Below are positions 7,807 to 12,013 of a stretch of 12,013 nucleotides of DNA, in pieces. Position 1 is the first letter of the stretch, and each line of letters opens with the position of its first letter. This stretch comes from Kitasatospora sp040298565 (GTDB taxonomy: Bacteria; Actinomycetota; Actinomycetes; Streptomycetales; Streptomycetaceae): contig NZ_JBEPAK010000216.1 in assembly GCF_040298565.1 (NCBI RefSeq), forward strand, positions 1 to 12,013. The letters run 5' to 3'. The notes beneath the pieces were generated by a model, which was given only the letters and a program-made list of their open reading frames with translations, searched no databases and was not told the DNA's origin. A program made the position numbers and the translations under genes.

Positions 7807-10800
7807 TCAGAGGTCAGTGGTGCCGAAGGCCAGGCCGATCAGGTCGTCGGCGTCCATGGCGTCGATCTCGTCGAGGTCCGCGTCCGGCACGGCCGGCGGC
7901 TCCTCGGGTCCGGCGCCGGCCAGCGCCAGCAGCGCGTCGAGCAGGCCGGCGGCGCGCAGCCGGGCCGGCGGGACGGTCGCCAGCAGCCGGCTGACCTCCT
8001 CGTCCGGGACGGCACGGCCGGCGGGTCCGGCCGGGCCGCCCGATGCAGCCGGGGCCAGTTCGGCCTGGAGGAAGGCGGCCAGGGCGTCCGGCGTCGGGTG
8101 GTCGAAGACCATGGTGGCCGGCAGCCGCAGTCCGGTCGCGGCGTTGAGCCGGTTGCGCAGTTCGACGGCGGTCAGCGAGTCGAAGCCGAGCTGCTTGAAC
8201 GCCCGGTCCGGCTGGATCGCCCCGTCGGTGGCGTGCCCGAGCACCACGGCCGCGTTGCTGCGCACCAACTCCAGCAGGGCGCGGGCGCGTTCGGCCTCGG
8301 GCAGGGCGGTCAGCCGCAGGGCCGGGGCGGGCCCGTCGTCCGCCGCGTCGGCCGCCGCCGCGCGCCTGGCACCCGCACCGACCAGTCGGCGCAGCAGCGG
8401 CGGCACCGAACCGGACGGGAAGGCGGCACGGGCGGCCGCGACGTCGAGCTTCATCGCCACCAGCTGGTCCCGGTCGGAGTGCAGGGCCGCGCCGAACATC
8501 GCCAGGCCGTCAGCGTCGGACAGCGGGCTCACGCCGGAGCGCCGCAGCCGGGCCAGGTCGCCGGCCTCGAGGTGGCCGGTCATGCCGCTGGCCCGCTCCC
8601 ACAGGCCCCAGGCGATCGACAGGCCCGGCAGGCCCTCGGCGCGGCGACGCCGGGCGAGCGCGTCCAGGAAGGCGTTGGCCGCGGCGTAGTTGCCCTGACC
8701 GGGGCCGCCCAGGACGGCTGCCGAGGAGGAGAACAGCACGAAGGCGCGGAGGTCCGCGTCCCGGGTCAGCTCGTGCAGGTGCCAGGCGGCGTCCACCTTG
8801 GGGCGCAGCACGGCCGTGACCTGCGCGGGGGTCAGCGAGGCGATCACCGCGTCGTCCAGCACGCCCGCGGCGTGGACGACGCCGGTGAGCGGGTGTTCGG
8901 CCGGCACGGCGGCGAGCACCCGCGCGAGGTCCGCACGGTCGGCCGTGTCGCAGGCGGTGACCGTCACGGCGGCGCCCAGCGCGGTGAGCTCGGCGGCGAG
9001 TTCGGCCGCACCGGGGGCCTCGGGGCCGCGGCGGCCGAGCAGCAGCAGGTGCCGCACGCCGTGGTCGGTGACCAGCCGGCGCGCCACCAGGCCGCCCAGC
9101 ACGCCCGTGCCGCCGGTGATCAGCACGGTGCCGTCCGGGTCCAGCACGGTGCCGCCCTGACCCGGCGCGGCGGGCATGGTGAGCACCACCTTGCCGACGT
9201 GCCGGGCCTGGCTCATGAAGCGGAACGCCTCCAGCGCCCGCCGGACGTCCCAGGTGCGGGCCGGGACCGGACGGAGCACCCCGCGCTCGAACAGCGGCAT
9301 CAGTTCGGCCATCATCCGGCCGATCCGGTCGTAGCCGGCCTCGATCAGGTCGAACCACAGGTAGGACGTGCCGGGGTGGGCGGCGGCGACCTCGGCCGCG
9401 TCGCGGATGTCGGTCTTGCCCATCTCCACGAACCGCCCGCCGTCCGCGAGCAGCCGCAGCGAGGCATCGACGAACTCGTGGGCGAGGGAGTTGAGGACCA
9501 CGTCGACGCCCCGCCCACCGGCGGCCTCGCGGACCCGCTCCTCGAAGTCGAGGCTGCGCGAGGAGGCGATCCGGTCCTCCGGCACGCCGAGCGCCCGCAG
9601 GGTCTCCCACTTGGCGGGAGCGGCCGTGGCGAACACCTCGGCGCCCAGGTGGCGGGCCAGTTGGAGCGCCGCCATGCCGACGCCGCCGGTCGCCGAGTGG
9701 ATCAGCACCGACTCGCCGGCGCCGAGGCCGGCGAGGTCGACCAGGCCGTAGTACGCGGTCAGGAAGGCGATCGGCACCGAGGCGCCCTCAGTGAACGTCC
9801 AGTGCGCGGGAAGCGGGACGAGCAGCCGCTGGTCGACCACGGCGACCGGCCCGAACGAGCCGGGCACCATGCCCATCACGCGGTCGCCCGGCGCGAACGC
9901 GGTGACGCCGGGCCCGGTCTCCAGCACGACGCCGGCCGCCTCCCCGCCCATGACGTCCTGGTCGACCATGCCCAGGCCGAGCAGTACGTCGCGGAAGTTC
10001 ATGCCGGCGGCGCGGACGGCCAGCCGGACCTGTCCGGGCGCGAGCGGCTCGGAGGCCGCCGGGTGGGGGAGGAGGGCGAGGTTCTCCAGGGTGCCCTTGG
10101 CGGTGGTGTCCAGGCGCCAGTGGGGCGCGTCCGCCGGGGGCTCCAGCAGCCGGCCGGTGGCCGCGCGGATCAGCCGGGGGGCCAGCAGGACGCCGTTCCG
10201 GGCAGCGAGTTGGGGCTCGGCGCCGGCGAGCGCGGCGGCCAGGGCGCCCTGCCGCCCGGCCGTACGGCCGTCCAGCGCACGCCCGTCCAGGTCGAGCAGG
10301 ACGAAGCGGCCCGGGTGCTCGCTCTGGGCGGAGCGCAGCAGGCCCCAGACCGCGGCACCGGCGAGGTCCTGCACGCTCTCGCCGGACCCGGCGGCCACCG
10401 CGCCGCTGGTGAGAACGACGAGCCGGGCGGCGGCGAACTGGTCGCTCGCCAGGAACTCCTGGGTGGCCGTCAGGACCTCCGCGACGGCGGCGTGCGCGGC
10501 GGCGGACGGGTCCGCGGACTCCGGGCCGTCGGGACCGGCGCAGGTGACCAGAACGGCGTCCGGGACGGTCGCACCGGCCTCCACGGCCTTGGCGAGGGCC
10601 GCCAGGTCGGGGTGCGTCCCGAGCCGGAGGTCGTCGGGCAGCCCGACGCGGTCGGTGCCGAGCAGCACCCAGCGCCCGGCGGGCGTCCCGGAGGACGGGG
10701 GCAGTTCGGTCCACTCCACGGCCAGCAGCCGGTCCGCGTCGTCGTCTGCCGCCCGCAGCTGCTCGCGGTCCACCGGACGGCTCGCCAGCGACGCCACCCG

Positions 10801-12013
10801 GGCGACGGGCGCGCCGCTCCCGTCGGCCACCGTGAGGGCGACCGCGTCGGCCCCGTCCGGTGACAGGCGCACCCGCAGGGCGGTCGCGCCGGTGGCGTAC
10901 AGGGAGACTCCGCTCCACGAGAACGGCAGCCGCACCTCACCGGGGGCGGCGGCCGCCGCCGCGTGCAGGGCCGCGTCCAGCAGGGCGGGATGCAGGCCGA
11001 ACCGCGCGGCCGCGTCGTGCTGCTCGCGCGGCAGCCGCACCTCGGCGAACAGCTCCTCCCCCTGCCGCCAGAGCGCCTGCAGGCCCCGGAAGGCGGGCCC
11101 GTAGCCGAGGCCCTCGGCGGCCAGGCGGGAGTAGAGGTCCGTGAGGTCCACGGGTTCCGCGCCGGCCGGGGGCCAGGCGGCGAGGTCCCAGGACGGGTGC
11201 TCGGCGCCCGTCGCCAGGACGCCGGTCGCGTGCCGGGTCCAGGGGACGTCGGCGTCGGGCCGGTCCGGGCGGGAGTGGACGGAGACGGCGCGCCGCCCGT
11301 CGTCGGCGGCGGACCCGATCCGGACCTGGAGCTGGACGGGGCCGTCCTGCGGGAGCAGCAGCGGTGCCTGGAGGGTGAGTTCCTCGAGCACGTCGCAGCC
11401 GACGTGGTCGCCGGCGTGGAGAGCGAGTTCGACGAGCGCGGTGCCGGGAAGGAGCGCGGCGCCGAAGACGGCGTGGTCGGCGAGCCACGGGTGGGTGGTG
11501 AGGGAGATCGAGCCGGTGAGGACGAGTTCGTCGTCGTCTGCGAGCGCGAGGAGCGCGCTGAGCAGGGGGTGGTCGGCAGGGGTGAGGCCGGCGGTGCGGA
11601 CGTCTCCGGTGGGTGCGGGGGCGTCGAGCCAGAAGCGTTCGCGTTGGAAGGGGTAGGTGGGCAGGTCGATCCGTCGGCGTCGGGTGGTGGGGAGCAGGGC
11701 TGACCAGTCGACGGGGACGCCGTGGGCGTGGACCTCGGCGAGGGAGGTGAGCAGTCGTCGGAGGCCGCCTTCGTTGCGGCGGAGGGTGCCGGTGGTGAGG
11801 GTGGGGTGGTTCGTGGTTTCGGCGGTGTCCTGGATGGTTGTGGTGAGGACGGGGTGGGGGCTGATTTCGATGTAGGTGGTGTGGCCGTCGGTGAGGGCGG
11901 TGCGGATGGCGTCGGTGAAGCGGACGGGTTGGCGGAGGTTGGTGTACCAGTAGTCGGGGGTGAGGGTGGTGGTGTCGATGGGGGTGCCGGTGACGGTGGA
12001 GTAGAGGGGGATG
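7807..12013 (-). CDS. Type I modular PKS, 3' part: (AT)-DH-ER-KR-ACP-docking (gene A)
   Basis: This is the C-terminal 1401 residues of a modular polyketide synthase; the frame is open to the right edge, so the start lies outside the window. Numbering is from the first full codon. Residues 1-95 end an acyltransferase; its YWYTNLRQPVRF stretch resembles methylmalonyl-type ATs, but the active site is not visible. The dehydratase (about 148-420) has His180 in HAVFGAALLP, YGPAF at 304-308 and Asp346/His350. The enoylreductase (about 622-952) has the NADPH motif HSATGGVG at 772-779. The ketoreductase has GGTGVLG at 967-973, LDD at 1052-1054 (B-type), Lys1072, Ser1096, Tyr1109 and Asn1113. The ACP carries LGFDSL with Ser1279 for the phosphopantetheine arm. 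The tail from 1335 is a docking domain ending in an acidic IDAMDADDL segment. All reductive domains look active, so the module should give a fully saturated beta-carbon. It lies 29 bases before gene B, its likely acceptor. The family assignment is very secure; the AT substrate is an inference. Confidence 0.96.
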   Translation of the reverse strand, partial: IPLYSTVTGTPIDTTTLTPDYWYTNLRQPVRFTDAIRTALTDGHTTYIEISPHPVLTTTIQDTAETTNHPTLTTGTLRRNEGGLRRLLTSLAEVHAHGVPVDWSALLPTTRRRRIDLPTYPFQRERFWLDAPAPTGDVRTAGLTPADHPLLSALLALADDDELVLTGSISLTTHPWLADHAVFGAALLPGTALVELALHAGDHVGCDVLEELTLQAPLLLPQDGPVQLQVRIGSAADDGRRAVSVHSRPDRPDADVPWTRHATGVLATGAEHPSWDLAAWPPAGAEPVDLTDLYSRLAAEGLGYGPAFRGLQALWRQGEELFAEVRLPREQHDAAARFGLHPALLDAALHAAAAAAPGEVRLPFSWSGVSLYATGATALRVRLSPDGADAVALTVADGSGAPVARVASLASRPVDREQLRAADDDADRLLAVEWTELPPSSGTPAGRWVLLGTDRVGLPDDLRLGTHPDLAALAKAVEAGATVPDAVLVTCAGPDGPESADPSAAAHAAVAEVLTATQEFLASDQFAAARLVVLTSGAVAAGSGESVQDLAGAAVWGLLRSAQSEHPGRFVLLDLDGRALDGRTAGRQGALAAALAGAEPQLAARNGVLLAPRLIRAATGRLLEPPADAPHWRLDTTAKGTLENLALLPHPAASEPLAPGQVRLAVRAAGMNFRDVLLGLGMVDQDVMGGEAAGVVLETGPGVTAFAPGDRVMGMVPGSFGPVAVVDQRLLVPLPAHWTFTEGASVPIAFLTAYYGLVDLAGLGAGESVLIHSATGGVGMAALQLARHLGAEVFATAAPAKWETLRALGVPEDRIASSRSLDFEERVREAAGGRGVDVVLNSLAHEFVDASLRLLADGGRFVEMGKTDIRDAAEVAAAHPGTSYLWFDLIEAGYDRIGRMMAELMPLFERGVLRPVPARTWDVRRALEAFRFMSQARHVGKVVLTMPAAPGQGGTVLDPDGTVLITGGTGVLGGLVARRLVTDHGVRHLLLLGRRGPEAPGAAELAAELTALGAAVTVTACDTADRADLARVLAAVPAEHPLTGVVHAAGVLDDAVIASLTPAQVTAVLRPKVDAAWHLHELTRDADLRAFVLFSSSAAVLGGPGQGNYAAANAFLDALARRRRAEGLPGLSIAWGLWERASGMTGHLEAGDLARLRRSGVSPLSDADGLAMFGAALHSDRDQLVAMKLDVAAARAAFPSGSVPPLLRRLVGAGARRAAAADAADDGPAPALRLTALPEAERARALLELVRSNAAVVLGHATDGAIQPDRAFKQLGFDSLTAVELRNRLNAATGLRLPATMVFDHPTPDALAAFLQAELAPAASGGPAGPAGRAVPDEEVSRLLATVPPARLRAAGLLDALLALAGAGPEEPPAVPDADLDEIDAMDADDLIGLAFGTTDL

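Noticed and set aside
7729..10863. Long open frame on the plus strand opposite gene A
   Set aside because: Same antisense shadow effect of extreme GC3. No ribosome binding site or recognisable domain supports it.
7807..11391. A GTG at 11391 as the start of gene A
   Set aside because: It lies inside the DH domain, and the frame is open to the window edge and encodes the DH catalytic His and the end of an AT. The true start is outside the window.

Overview
The window is very GC-rich, with coding on the minus strand and G or C at nearly every third codon position. It looks like DNA from a streptomycete-type actinomycete (Streptomyces, Kitasatospora or a relative). The inference rests on composition, GTG and ATG starts, and the gene family; there is no rRNA or other taxonomic marker.

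Almost every base belongs to a type I modular polyketide synthase (PKS) locus. Three collinear genes read right to left. Gene A (12013 to 7807) enters from the right edge and shows the end of an AT domain, then DH-ER-KR-ACP and a C-terminal docking tail. Gene B (7777 to 2048) is complete: one module of docking-KS-AT-DH-KR-ACP-docking, 1909 residues. Gene C (1979 to 1) starts with GTG, carries docking-KS and the first part of an AT, and runs off the left edge. The gaps are only 29 and 68 bases. Each holds a purine-rich ribosome binding site, and I see no terminator or promoter in either, so the three genes are probably cotranscribed.

The domains look catalytically intact, with the usual Cys/His/His, Ser, His/Asp, Ser/Tyr/Asn and phosphopantetheine-Ser residues. 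If transcription order is biosynthetic order, which the docking tails support, the chemistry can be read off. Gene A adds a probable methylmalonyl unit and fully reduces the beta-carbon. Gene B adds malonyl and leaves a probably trans double bond. Gene C adds a probable methylmalonyl unit, with its reductive fate outside the window. The predicted partial chain is -CH2-CH(CH3)-CH=CH-C(X)-CH(CH3)-CO-. The final product cannot be named from this window.

The most notable features are these: a drop in GC and a Thr/His-rich style confined to the two partial methylmalonyl-type AT regions at the window edges; two different docking subclasses at the two junctions; a KR in gene B with a degenerate LDD motif; and small in-frame tandem repeats in gene B linkers. 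I found no RNA gene, CRISPR array, insertion sequence or non-PKS gene, and nothing that looks like an undescribed system.
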